This document shows positions 14,446 to 24,861 of a stretch of 64,000 nucleotides of DNA, one piece after another. The translations under genes and the position numbers were made by a program. Location of the stretch: NCBI GenBank assembly GCA_951640195.1, contig OX621169.1:1612001-1676000 (forward strand), given 5' to 3'. Origin of the DNA: Porpolomopsis calyptriformis. Taxonomy: Eukaryota; Basidiomycota; Agaricomycetes; Agaricales; Hygrophoraceae. Positions within the stretch are counted from its first letter, which is position 1, and every line of letters begins with the position of its first letter. The notes beneath the pieces were generated by a model. It ran no database searches. It was given only the letters and a program-made list of their open reading frames with translations, and was not told the DNA's origin.

Positions 14446-15076
14446 TCAAAGGGCAGTTCCTTTTGCAAGAATCTCTTCAACCCGTTTCACTTTGTTCTCG
14501 TTCCCTTCACCGGGGATGACTTCGCGATCCGTGCGCGTGCCGATACGAATATCGGTGGCAATCCGGGGCACGCCTTGAGCATGCACGGCTGTATGGCAAG
14601 CATGGATTGCCTGCGAAACCTGATCCCAAGGGCCTTCTACAGGATGGATTGTAACTCATAAGGAAAAGGAAAATGACGTTGAAGCACTGACCAATGTTTG
14701 TGCCATATCCGCTGAGGGGAAGGATCATACGAATTATGGCCATGTTATAACATCGGGCAGAACCAACAGCTTACTGCATCTATATCACGGGTGAGTTTGG
14801 CGGAAAAGCCGTTCCCCCTTCACATCCGTACCTTGAATTTAAGGCCAGATTTCTCAAGAACTCTTTGACATTCCGCAATGTATCCCGCAACCTGATGATT
14901 GCGGTCACTGTAAAGACGTACGCGGCAGTCGAAAACATTTCAGACTTACAGAGGATTCTGAGGTGCCCATTGGAATAAGACAGAAGTCTGGGTGGCTATT
15001 TAGTACCTCTACAGGATTGGTGCATATGGTAGGACTTGCCAGCTACTGCATAGAGATTAGATGGTTCATTTGCCAT
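14446..15076 (-). CDS. ECM15: UPF0045 / MTH1187 family small protein (ECM15-like)
   Basis: Predicted 116-aa protein of the thiamine-binding-like UPF0045 family. Six exons (minus): 15040-15076, 14950-14987, 14832-14891, 14775-14779, 14692-14711, 14446-14636. The spliced product reads ADFCLIPMGTSESS, YIAECQRVLEKSGLKFK, then MHGYGTNIEGPWDQV, HACHTAVHAQGVPRIATDIR and IGTRTDRE, matching the family in order with nothing missing. The 5-nt exon ATGCA supplies Met plus the first two bases of His; without it the conserved MHGYGTN cannot be made in frame. The first intron appears to use a GC donor (CTG|GCAAGT) and has a TACTAAAT branch site. The fold is a ferredoxin-like tetramer in relatives; the biological role in fungi is unclear. 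Confidence 0.88.
14775..14779 (-). other. 5-nt micro-exon
   Basis: ATGCA flanked by an upstream ATAG acceptor and a downstream GTAAGC donor, between introns 14780-14831 (52 nt) and 14712-14774 (63 nt). It restores the family-conserved MHGYGTN in phase. Confidence 0.8.
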
Positions 15077-15173
15077 TGTAAGAGTAGAAGGTTTGGGTCA
15101 AGTCAGTGTGTACCCTTTTTGGGATTATGGTGATTGAACTCCTATGTAACTGTCTACTCAGTCTACAACTAGG

Positions 15174-15240
15174 CAGACAGATCCACAAGTCAGAAAAACC
15201 AAAGGCTCCATCCACCTCTGCTTCTGGGCCCATAGATCTG
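15174..15240 (+). repeat. Left arm of an inverted repeat around the insertion site of element A
   Basis: Imperfect inverted copy of 59828-59894; both contain a coding-like stretch (IHKSE, then KAPS...STS.SGP.DL) on opposite strands. This suggests two inverted pieces of an older repeat, into whose loop element A jumped. Confidence 0.6.
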
Positions 15241-15249
15241 GGTATGTAT

Positions 15250-15649
15250 TGTCACAGACGTAAATTTTCATTTCCTCTCTATGTTAGTCATCACTACTTA
15301 GTCGGACAGGTCTTATCTTTACTTGGGATTCCCCAGGGTTTCCCCACAGTCTCGTATCTTTTCATATATCCTAGATAAGACACATTTCATTTCCGACAAT
15401 CATGTTTCATCCTTTCACATGCTCCGAGTCCCTTATCATGCTTATCTCTACTTGTCGCATGTATTCCTCGTGTTTACACTGACTCATCCGCAGTAGCGTA
15501 GTCAGTATATAAACCCCTAGTTAGTCGTACTCAGACTTTAAGTCTGATTCCTCGTTAGACAACCAATAACTAGGACTTGAGACCTTATCCACGTCTTGGG
15601 ACAGAGCACTCCGAAGTAAAACCATCTCGACAATATCCAGTTTATAACA
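15250..15649 (+). repeat. Element A 5' LTR
   Basis: 400 bp, TG...CA ends (TGTCACAG...TTTATAACA). Contains GGGATTCCCC-type repeats, TGACTCA, TATATAAA and the putative self-primer. By eye it differs from the 3' LTR by about seven transitions. Confidence 0.95.
15480..15550 (+). promoter_or_regulatory. Element A LTR core promoter and RNA 5' end
   Basis: TGACTCA at 15480-15486 (bZIP/Gcn4-AP-1 consensus), TATATAAA at 15506-15513, and AAGTCTGATTC at 15540-15550, 34 nt after the TATA start. The last segment is complementary to the primer-binding site and is predicted to be the first 11 nt of the RNA. Confidence 0.65.
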
Positions 15650-15650
15650 A

Positions 15651-15661
15651 GAATCAGACTT
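15651..15661 (+). other. Element A primer-binding site (self-priming type)
   Basis: GAATCAGACTT lies one base after the LTR and is the exact reverse complement of 15540-15550. It does not start with TGG, as expected if a tRNA 3' CCA end were the primer. Confidence 0.75.
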
Positions 15662-16004
15662 CCTTCTTGCTCTCTCCCTCTTACTTGATCCTACCCTCAC
15701 ACTGGACGATGACAACGAGGACCTTTACGATCCCTCTGAGCAGAATCCCCTCTCTCAGTCACTCTACTCACAAACTTGAATCTTCCCAGATCCTAACGAA
15801 GAAGCTAGTCAAGCTTCTCCCTTACCAAGTATCTCACAGACTCTAGGAAGAACTCAAAGCGAAACAGCTTGCTTACTTGTCACCGCCCAGTCACAACGTC
15901 CCATCACTCCCCCTACTGTTAGATATCAACCCTTTCCATTCCAACAACCCACTCGACCTTCTTCACCTCTAACGACACCTTCACCTTCACCATCACCAGA
16001 TCCA

Positions 16005-17210
16005 ATGGGTTCTCGCGCTAATCCCCCTGTTCCCAATCTCAATGAAATCCTTGCAGTTATGAATGACTTACGGAGAGAAATGGCCAACCTCCAGGCTTCG
16101 AACGCAAACCAGGCGGCGGAGATTCAAGATCTTCACCAACAACTCACCGCCCAAGCTCAGGTTCAGCTCCCACCGGGACCTCAGCCTCAACCTCCTGCCG
16201 CTCCCACCATCGAGATAAAGATGGCCAAGCCAGACGAGTTCACTGGTCGACAACAAGACGTCGACAAATTCATTAACAGCTGCGAATTGTATTTCATGGG
16301 AAAACCATACCGCGACGAACACAAGATTCCCTTCGCCCTTTCCTTCATGAAGGGGACGAATGCTCAGACCTGGTCTGAGAAGGAGACGAATGACATGAGA
16401 ACTGTCAATTGGACAGGTCCAACTGCTACTTGGGCCGCATTTGTAACTCGATTCCGGACAACATTCGAAGGGATCAACAGATAGTCTCGTGCTCGTAACG
16501 ACATCAAGAATCTACATCAAGGAAGAAAGAAAATAGAAGACTACAACCTGTGCTTCAGCGCTTTACAGGTCGATACTGGTTTCAACGATGCCGCCCTCAT
16601 CGATCTTTACCAAGCTGGACTCGATTCCGAGTTCATTGAATACGCCTACCGACTCCCTGCCATCCCAACCACACTTCAAGAGTGGAAGGATGCCATGACA
16701 CGCTATCAACATCAAAAGGACATCCTTGCCTCACAGAAGCAGTCCTCTACGTCCCAACCCCAATACTCTAATCCCTTTCCTGCCCGAGGATCGTATGTGG
16801 CTGCAACGACGACCTGTCAAACGTCAGCAGCCCCCACCATCAAAAGAGAAGAGTCTTCCTCTTCTACCCTTGCGATCCCGTACGGAAACTGCTACTCCTG
16901 CGGCCAACCAGGGCACTTTGCGAACGCCTGCCCAAACTGTGTCGCCGGTGATGCGAAGAATATACCCGATACCTCTTCCTCACGTCGAGGAGGATACTTT
17001 CGAGGTAGAGGTGGTTACCGAGGACGAGGACGAGGACGAGGTCACGACGTACGTGTCGTTACCACTGAGCCCCACATGGAGAATGTCAACTCGCCCCCTA
17101 CATTGGGAACGAGTGAAACTCCGTCGGATATGGCGAAATCTGGTATACGCAATTGGTCGGATGATCGAAAGAAAAGGCTGGCAGTGGACTTGAGGTCCCA
17201 GGGTTTTTAA
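16005..17210 (+). pseudogene. Element A gag
   Basis: Capsid/nucleocapsid polyprotein, frame 16005-17210, broken by TAG at 16482-16484 (CAG in copy A2). The capsid region begins IKMAKPDEFTGRQQDVDKF; one zinc knuckle CYSCGQPGHFANAC follows, then an RG-rich tail (RGRGGYRGRGRGRG). It ends LRSQGF-TAA, and pol continues in the -1 frame. The frame is also open upstream of the ATG for about 100 codons, without an ATG. Confidence 0.85.
17201..17210 (+). other. gag-pol -1 frame-step site, element A
   Basis: GGT TTT TAA. The tRNA on TTT can re-pair one base back on TTT because the preceding base is T. Pol reads on in that frame. The same arrangement is found at 20367-20376 (B) and, as GAT TTT TAG, at 36130-36138 (C). 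Confidence 0.55.
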
Positions 17211-18361
17211 AAGGTTCAGACAATATGCCCCACGTTACGGACCATACCACTCGATGTACCATTACACCAAGCAATCCATTTCGAACTCTTGGTACTATCG
17301 AAAAAGGGGATTCAGGACTTACGATGGATGTTTGGATCAAAGCTTCAGACAGTGGCCGACGTGTCCCCGCCATGTGTCTTATTGATAGTGGAGCTTCTGG
17401 GAACTTTATGGACGAGAATTTCGCAACTCGTCATGAATTTACTCTTCAGGATTTGGAAACTCCAATCCCCATATGGAATGCCGATGGGTCAGAGAACTGA
17501 GGAGGCCCGATCGTTTTTGACACAGATGTCTGGATAGAAGCTCCAGGTGGATACACTGAAAGGATCCGTTTGGAAGTGACCGACCTCGGATCCAAGTTTG
17601 ATATTATCCTCGGCTACCCATGGCTCAGAGCTCAAAACCCTAGTATTGATTGGGAGGAGTCAACACTGGCTTTCGGAGGCAAAGAGACTTCTTGTCAGTA
17701 TTGTAGCGGCGAAGCAGAGCCCTCTGTGGTAGAATCGGTCTCGCTGGCGATAACAAGTATTTCAAAATCGGATGAATCTCGAGCCAGCACGGTGGAGGAA
17801 GATATGCGAAAGTTTGTACCGGAGGTCTATTGGAAAGACTATGCTAGTGTCTTTGCCAAGGAGTCCTTCGATTGCCTTCCACCTCATTCCGAGTTTGATC
17901 ACGTCATTGATCTTAAAGACGACTTTGTACCTCAAAATGACGCAACTTATCCAATGTCCCCTTGAGAGATAGACTTCCTAGAGAAGTTTTTGGAAGAAAA
18001 CGTGGCTACTGGATGAATATTCAAGGGATCCTCACCTCAAGCCACTCCCTTCTTCCTGAGTAAGAAAGCTGAAGAAATCAACGCGAAAGGACAAGACGCT
18101 GGATACAGACCAATCGAAGACTACTGTTATTTGAATCACTTTACCGTTCCTGACCGATATCCTTTACCACTCCTCCATCAGATCGTTCAACAACCAAAAT
18201 TACGATCTGCTGTGCTATTCACAGTCGTAGATATCCAATGGGGATTTAACAATATTTGGATTAAAGAAGGCGACGAATGGAAAGCCGCTTTCAACACAGT
18301 CAAGGGACTCTACATCCCAAGAGTGATGTTCTTTGGTCTACGAAATTCCCCAGCTATGTTC
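17207..18361 (+). pseudogene. Element A pol, part 1 (protease and first half of RT)
   Basis: Retropepsin motif LIDSGASGNFMDE, then the RT palm start (FTVVDIQWGFNNI, VMFFGLRNSP). Stops at 17498-17500, 17963-17965 and near 18014 are TGA where sister copies have CGA or CAA. It is cut at 18361 by element B and continues at 25262. Confidence 0.88.
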
Positions 18362-18772
18362 TGTCACGGTCGTAATTTTCCTTCTTTTTCTTTATCTTAT
18401 CGTATGCAAACCTATCTCTTATCTTGGGATTCCCCCCATCTGTTATTGGGATTCCCCATTACCTTCCCCAGGGATTCCCCAGGGATTCCCCTTTACTTTA
18501 CCTATATGCAGACACACTTCATTTCCGTTATGTTTCAACCCCTTTGTGATTCGTCATCGATCACGATGACTCATCCTTATCTCTACCGCATGTTATGTCG
18601 CACTGACTCACACAGATAAGTAGTCAGTATATAAAGAGTACTTCTGTACGTATCAGACCTTAAGTCTGATTCCTCGTTAGCCTACTCATAACAAGGACTT
18701 GGAACCATCCTCTATATCTCTTGGGACAGAACACCCGAAGTAAAACGCGTTCCGAACAACCGGTTTATAACA
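18362..18772 (+). repeat. Element B 5' LTR
   Basis: 411 bp, TGTCACGGTCG...GGTTTATAACA. It carries one extra 11-bp GGGATTCCCCA unit compared with its 400-bp partner. Confidence 0.95.
18604..18672 (+). promoter_or_regulatory. Element B LTR core promoter and RNA 5' end
   Basis: TGACTCA 18604-18610, TATATAAA 18628-18635, putative 11-nt primer AAGTCTGATTC 18662-18672, again 34 nt after the TATA start. Confidence 0.65.
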
Positions 18773-18773
18773 A

Positions 18774-18784
18774 GAATCAGACTT
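18774..18784 (+). other. Element B primer-binding site
   Basis: GAATCAGACTT, one base after the LTR, exact complement of 18662-18672. Confidence 0.75.
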
Positions 18785-19215
18785 CCTTCTGGTTCTCTCC
18801 CACCTGCTTATCCAAACCTCCCCCATCGCTGTGATCATCGACATCACCTCTTTACCCCTTACCCACTTCCATCCTGGCTTCCACCGACAACTCAGACGTT
18901 GAAGAACACTACGAAGACCCCCTCTCAAGATCGACCTTTTCAGCTACAATTCGAGATCAAGAACCATCCTTTTCTTCAGTCCTTGAAGAAACGTTAGCTA
19001 CTCCTACCCCTGCTCCTGCCTCTTTAGGACCACAGACTCGATCGAGAACAAGAGGACTCTTCACTTCATCTTCAGCACCAGCAACGAGACCAGTTCATCA
19101 ACGAACTGCTACTCCACCAGGACGATATGGTTCCCTTTATTCCCAACTTTCTTCTGCGACACCAACACCAACACCAACAGCTCCAGCAACTCCACAACAA
19201 CCGACATCTACCAAC

Positions 19216-20376
19216 ATGTCAGGAACGTCCGCTAACGCCCCCACCAATCCCCCTACCATTGATATTGCGACCTTGGTGGCCACTGTTCGCCAACTCGAAC
19301 AAACCATCACCCAACAACAACAACTGATCACCCAGCTCCAGCAACAACAACAACCCCAACCTCCTCCACAACCCCAGCAACCCCAGCAACCTCTTCTGCC
19401 TCAACAACCTGCTCCCCCCTCCATCAAAATTGCCAAACCCGATGAATACGATGGGTCTGCTGCCAAATGTCTCAACTTCATCCAAGCTTGTCGTCTAGTC
19501 CTTGACGACAGCCAATGGTCCGACAGACAGAAAATTACTTATGTCCTGTCGTTTATGAAGATTGGTATTGCCCAGTCATGGGCCCGACAACAGACCCAAG
19601 AGTTCAAGCGTGCTCAGTGGATCGGAGCCGATTATGAAGATTTCATGGAAGAGCTTGAGGAGTGTTTTGGAGACGTTGATGCGAGAGCAACAGCGCAGGT
19701 CAAAATTCAAAAGGTAACCCAAGGACTTTCTACTGTGGACAATTATAATGTACAATTCGGAGCTCTCGCGGACGAAACAGGATTCAACGACGATGCCCTC
19801 AAAGTTTTCTACCAGAACGGCCTCAATCCCGGAATTCTTGAAAAGATCTACACCCTTGATCCCATCCCCGCCACCCTCAACGCTTGGAAACGAAAAGCTT
19901 CCATCTTCGACCGACAACGTCTCGAGCTTGCACTTGAACGTCGTGCCACTCCCCGGAGCAACTACTACGCTCCCAGGGAGACCGTGGCTCGAACGACAAC
20001 CCGAACTCCCTCCTCTGCTCCTATCAAACAGGAGACACCTTCCTCATCATCAATATCGCGCGTTCCGCGAGGCAACTGCTATTGCTGCGGAGAATCAGGT
20101 CATTGGGCGAACAAGTGTCCAAATTCCCCTCTCGCCTCTTCTTCGGCAGCGCGTCCATCGAGTAGTGCCCCTGCCGGACAACGACGAGGAAGACCAACCA
20201 CAGGGTGAGGTCGAGGACGAAATATTCGAGGAATCGAGACGGAACGTGCCGACGAGGTGGTTTCCCCGGCTACTGCGGAGGAAACTATTCGAGTGGTGGA
20301 CAACTGCGGGATTGATCGCTGGCCGAAGGAAAGAAAAGCTCAGCTCGTCAAGGAACTGAAAGAACAGGGTTTTTAA
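19216..20376 (+). pseudogene. Element B gag
   Basis: Starts MSGTSANAPTNPP, followed by a Gln-rich heptad-like stretch (QLEQTITQQQQLITQLQQ). The capsid region starts KIAKPDEYDG, and there is one zinc knuckle CYCCGESGHWANKC. A single TGA at about 20206 (CGA in B2, CAA in B3) interrupts the basic tail; without it the frame runs to KELKEQGF-TAA at 20374-20376. The frame is open upstream to about 18835 but has no ATG there. Confidence 0.87.
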
Positions 20377-23300
20377 AGAGTCCGAACGCTTCGCCTACCG
20401 TTACAGACGTATCTACTCAAGAATGTACCACCACTCCATGCAATCTATTTCGAATTCTTGGTACTCTTGAAGAAGGCAATCTCGGACTCATTTTGGACGT
20501 TTGGATTGAAGCTACCGACACTGGTCGACGTGTCCCGGCCACTGCTCTGGTTGATAGTGGAGCCTCTGGAAATTTCGTGGACGAATCCTTCGCAACTCGC
20601 CACAATTTTACTCTAACACGATTGGAAACCCCAATCCCCGTACGGAATGCTGATGGATCTGAAAACCGAGGTGGACCCATCAAGAACGATATTGATATTT
20701 GGTTAGAGGCTCCTGGAGGACACAATGAACGGATCCGATTGGAAGTGACCGATCTCGGATCTAAGACGGATATTATCCTCGGCTTCCCGTGGCTCAAAAA
20801 GCACAACCCCAACATCGATTGGAAAGAGGCAACACTGGCTCTGGATAGCAAAGATTTCCCTCTACCACGATGGATAGCGAAAGATGCGGAGTCACTGGGA
20901 ATGGAATCGGTCACGCTGGCCATGAATCGACGCGTATCGAAGTCAGATGAATCCCGAGCCAGCACGGTGGAAGAAGATATGCGAAGGTTTGTACCGGAGG
21001 TATACTGGAAAGACTATTCTAGTGTCTTTGCCAAAGAATCCTTCGACCGCCTTCCACCACATTCAGAATTCGACCACGCCATAGAACTGGATGAAACCTT
21101 CAGACCAGTCAAAGGCGCAAAATACGCAATGTCCCCTCTTGAGATGGATCACTTACACAAGTTCATCGACGAAAACTTATCTACTGGACGAATACGAATC
21201 TCCAAATCGAAACAAGTCTCTCCGTTCTTCTTTGGAAAGAAAGCCGAAGAAGTGAACGCTAAAGGTAAGAATGCTGGCTTACGCCCTATCAAGGATTATC
21301 GCTACCTCAACGAACACACGGTTCCTGACCATTATCCCCTTCCTCTTGTTCATCAAATACTCCAACGACCTAAACTTCTAACTGCTTCTCTATTCACGGT
21401 CATGGATATCCGATGGGGATTCAACAACGTCAGAATCAAGGAAGGTGACGAATGGAAAGCCGCTTTCATCACTGAAGCAGGCGCCTTCGAACCCACCGTC
21501 ATGTTCTTTGGTTTGCGGAACTCACCAGCCACCTTTCAACGGATGATCGACACAAGATTCAAAGAAGTCCTGGACTCTGGAAACGTTTTCATCTATATCG
21601 ATGACGTGCTTGTTTGTGGAGACGACTTACAAGAATTGCGACGCTGGACCTTCAAGACTCTAGATATCATGAAGAAACACGGACTTTCGTGTAAACCCAT
21701 CAAATGCCAGTTCGAGAAGGAAGAAGTCATTTATCTCGGAGTCATCTTATCCAAAGGATGAATCACCACCAACCCGAAGAAAGTCGACGCTATCATGTCT
21801 TGGCCTATTCCGGAAACAGTGAAACAACTCCAATCCTTCTTGGGCAGTGCAAACTTTTGGCGGAGATATATCAAAGATTTCTCCAGAATCGCTACCCCTC
21901 TCTATGAACTCTTGCACAATGAAACTGTGTGGGAATGGACTCCTCGGAGACAAGAAGCCTTCGACAACATCAAGTCCCTTTTAACGAACGCGCCCGTTCT
22001 CCATATTCCTGATCGCGATCTCCCCTATTGCTTGGAAACCGATGCCTCTATCATTGGAATCGCGGGGATACTCTCTCAGCTTCATGACGGACACTGGAAG
22101 CCTGTCGGCTATCACTCAAGATCTACCTCCCCTGCCGAGAAGAACTACCCTACCCACGATCTGGAACTCCTGGCGATCATTGATTCCTTTAAACAGTGGC
22201 GTCATCTGCTCGAAGGAGCGAGACACAATATTCTTATCAGAACGGACAGTTTGGCCTTACGATATTTTTCAAAGAATCTTCGCCTGTCAAATCGCCAAAC
22301 TCGTTGGTCTGAGTATCTGTCCAGGTTCGGGTTCAAGATTGAATACGTTCCAGGGAGGAAGAACAAAGCCGACGGCTTGTCCAGGCGCCCGGATTACTTA
22401 CCCGGCGTCGAAGCCGACGTGGAGAACGAAGTTCTGATAGCGCGCAACCGATGGATAAATTCAATTGTCAAATTGTCGAATTCAAGCTTTCTCTCTAGAT
22501 TACGCTTCAAAATCCCACTCCCACAGAAGATCCAAGATAAACTCGAGGATGCCTCACTCGCTTGGACCCAAGCTGATGGGCTTGTACGCGATGTTGAAGG
22601 TCGGATAGTAGTGCCGGAGGAAGTATCTTTGCGCACAGATATTATACGACTGTCCCACGCCTACCCCCACGCTGGCCACCCTGGCATTGAGAAGACGAAG
22701 GAACTCGTCCTTCGTAACTTTATTTGGGATGGTGCCTTACAAGACATCACCAACTACGTTTGATCCTGCCCCGCTTGTCAGCAAAACAAGAACTTCCCCT
22801 CGAAGCCGTCAGGACTACTCCAACCCATACCCCCCTCTACGGAACCATGGAAGGAAATTACTGTCGATCTCATCGTCAAACTCCCCAAGTCACAAGGCTA
22901 TGATGCTGTAATGGTTGTTGTCAATCGTTTCACTAAACGTGCTCATTTCATTCCGACAACTTCTAATCTTTCATCAGAAGGTGCTGCAAGACTCTTTCGG
23001 AATCACATCTGGAAACATCATGGATGGCCCCAAAAGGTCATATCCGATCGCGGAGTGCAATTTGCGTCCAAATTCACAGAAGCTCTCAACAACTCCTTAG
23101 GAATCATCTCCGGCCTCTCCACTGCATATCATCCTCAAACAGATGGTCAAACGGAACGCACCAATCAAGAACTCGAAGTTTACTTGCGTTTCTATACCAA
23201 CTTCATGCAGGACGACTGGTCAGAATGGCTTGCTTCTGCGGAATTCGCCTACAATAATCAGCAACACTCTGCCACTTCACAATCACCGTTCTATATGGAA

Positions 23301-23918
23301 TATGGACGTCATCCTCACCTTCCCACGATCATTCCGGATCAAAGCAACGTGCCTGCAGCAAATACCTTCCACGAACGCCTTACACGTGCACAGCAAAACG
23401 CCGAACGATCCTTATCGAAGACAACGGAGTCAATGAAGAAATATGCCGATCGTAAACGGAAACCTTCACCCTCCTACGAAGAAGGAGATCTAGTCTGGTT
23501 GGACACCAAGAATATCAAGACGACACGACCCTCGAAGAAGCTCGACAACCGACAGACCGGACCATTCAAGATCCTGAAAAAGATATCGGATCTTGCTTAT
23601 CTGATCGACATTCCCGGAACATGGAGACTACACCCAGTCTTTCACGTTTCACTCCTGAGACCAAACGTCGGAAATGAATCACTCCACCCTGATGTCATCG
23701 ACACATCACAACCTCCCCCTGATCTGATCGAAAACGAAGAAGAATACAAGGTCGAATCCATACTGCAACATTCCGGAGCTAAACGACGCCGAAAATACTT
23801 GGTCAAATGGAAGGGCTATCCGATCGAAGAAGCCACTTGGGAAGATCGATCGAACATTTTACGACACGCCAAGGAAATTGTGAAGACGTACGAAGACTCA
23901 ATTCAAACAGCAACTTGA
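20373..23918 (+). pseudogene. Element B pol (protease-RT-RNase H-integrase-chromodomain)
   Basis: Single -1 frame from the gag end. Landmarks in order: protease LVDSGASGNFVDES; RT MDIRWGFNNV, FFGLRNSPATFQRMID and FIYIDDVLVCGDD; RNase H YCLETDASIIGIAGILSQL; integrase zinc finger (SHAYPHAGHPGIEKT...CPACQQNK) and core (ISDRGVQF, AYHPQTDGQTERTNQELE); GPF module TGPFKILKK; chromodomain YLVKWKGYPIEEATWED. Only two stops, at 21759-21761 and about 22761, both TGA where copy B3 keeps CGA. Confidence 0.93.
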
Positions 23919-24085
23919 TTCTATTCATTCGTTTGTCATCATCTCATCTGCCAAGAATTGACCTCTATTTTTAGAACCACTCCTTATAAACTGCCGGACG
24001 TCTCCACTTCCCTTCAAGATTCAAATTACGCGCCCCTCAACAACGACTCAAGACCACTAAGCTAAAACGCCATAACAACTTTGCC

Positions 24086-24826
24086 ATGCCCGCTACACGG
24101 TCTACACGATCCCCCTCCCCTCAGGTCGCCATCCGACGTTCTGGACGAATCCCCTCGTCCGCCATTCGCTCCCCCACTCCTGGTCCCTCCACCTCCGCTT
24201 CCTCTCCTCGACAACTCCGTCGACAAGCTCGCGCACGCGCAGAGGACTTCTATACTGTCCAGACTCCTCCCCCCAAAGACCCCGCCGTCACCATCTCCCG
24301 CCTCACGGTTCACAGTAACAGCGTCAGTAACTGGAACCGCGAACTTCGTCAAGAACGCGAAGTTCTACAGGCCGAGCTCAAGGCGTCGGAGAAAAGCGCA
24401 CTATTTTGGAAGAATCGTTGGGACCAAAGTGAGCTGAAAGTTTGGGAGCTCCAATGTCAAAAGAAACGAACATGGGTTGATTGCTACGACGTCACCACCC
24501 GCGCCATCATTGTCAAGCTCATAGAGGAAAGCCGTCGGAGCGAACGTCTTTCTAGAGACGACTTTCTCCGAGCCCAGCGCGATCTCGCGATGACAGAGAC
24601 GTTAATCGAGTACAGAAAAACGGTCGAATACCCCATCAATGTCGACCTCGAATACCCAATCGACGACGATGACGACGTCGCGACAGTCCGAGCCCCCTCC
24701 CCCGTTGAAGCGACTCCGGAAGCTGAACACGCCGCTTCCCCCTCAGTGGCCGTCGAGGCCCCCGCCACCGAGGAAATCCCGACTCAGGCCTTGGAAGATG
24801 AAACGGCCGACACCGCCCAAGTTTGA
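24086..24826 (+). CDS. Element B ORF3, accessory protein in the env position
   Basis: Intact 246-aa frame between pol and the 3' LTR. It begins MPATRSTRSPSPQVAIRRSG. The first 55 residues are basic and Ser/Pro-rich. A charged helical centre (LRQEREVLQAELKASEKSAL then FWKNRWDQSELKVWELQ) looks like a coiled coil, followed by RLSRDDFLRAQRDLAMTETL, and the last 60 residues are acidic. No signal peptide or membrane span is visible, so it is not an envelope protein by sequence. The stop codon overlaps the pre-LTR hairpin. Family and function are not recognised. Confidence 0.8.
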   Translation: MPATRSTRSPSPQVAIRRSGRIPSSAIRSPTPGPSTSASSPRQLRRQARARAEDFYTVQTPPPKDPAVTISRLTVHSNSVSNWNRELRQEREVLQAELKASEKSALFWKNRWDQSELKVWELQCQKKRTWVDCYDVTTRAIIVKLIEESRRSERLSRDDFLRAQRDLAMTETLIEYRKTVEYPINVDLEYPIDDDDDVATVRAPSPVEATPEAEHAASPSVAVEAPATEEIPTQALEDETADTAQV

Positions 24827-24861
24827 AATTCGGGACGAATTTCCTTAAAAGCCGAGGTGTA
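24825..24861 (+). promoter_or_regulatory. Pre-LTR hairpin and putative polypurine tract, element B
   Basis: Perfect 8-bp arms GAAATTCG/CGAATTTC around GGA (24825-24843), then 18 nt (CTTAAAAGCCGAGGTGTA) up to the LTR. Element C has changed bases in both arms so that pairing is kept. Confidence 0.65.

Noticed and set aside
15651..15661. tRNA primer-binding site
   Set aside because: The site begins GAATCAG and lacks the TGG that would pair with a tRNA CCA end; the exact match to the element's own LTR explains it better.
16726..17193. 155-codon frame overlapping gag of A
   Set aside because: Shadow of the real gag frame, which carries the zinc knuckle and RG repeats.
18333..18569. Small proteins encoded inside LTR-B (repeated at several places)
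   Set aside because: They are simply the LTR read in frame and recur with every LTR copy.
24086..24826. ORF3 as a retroviral-type envelope gene
   Set aside because: It sits in the env position, but no signal peptide, membrane span or cysteine pattern is visible.
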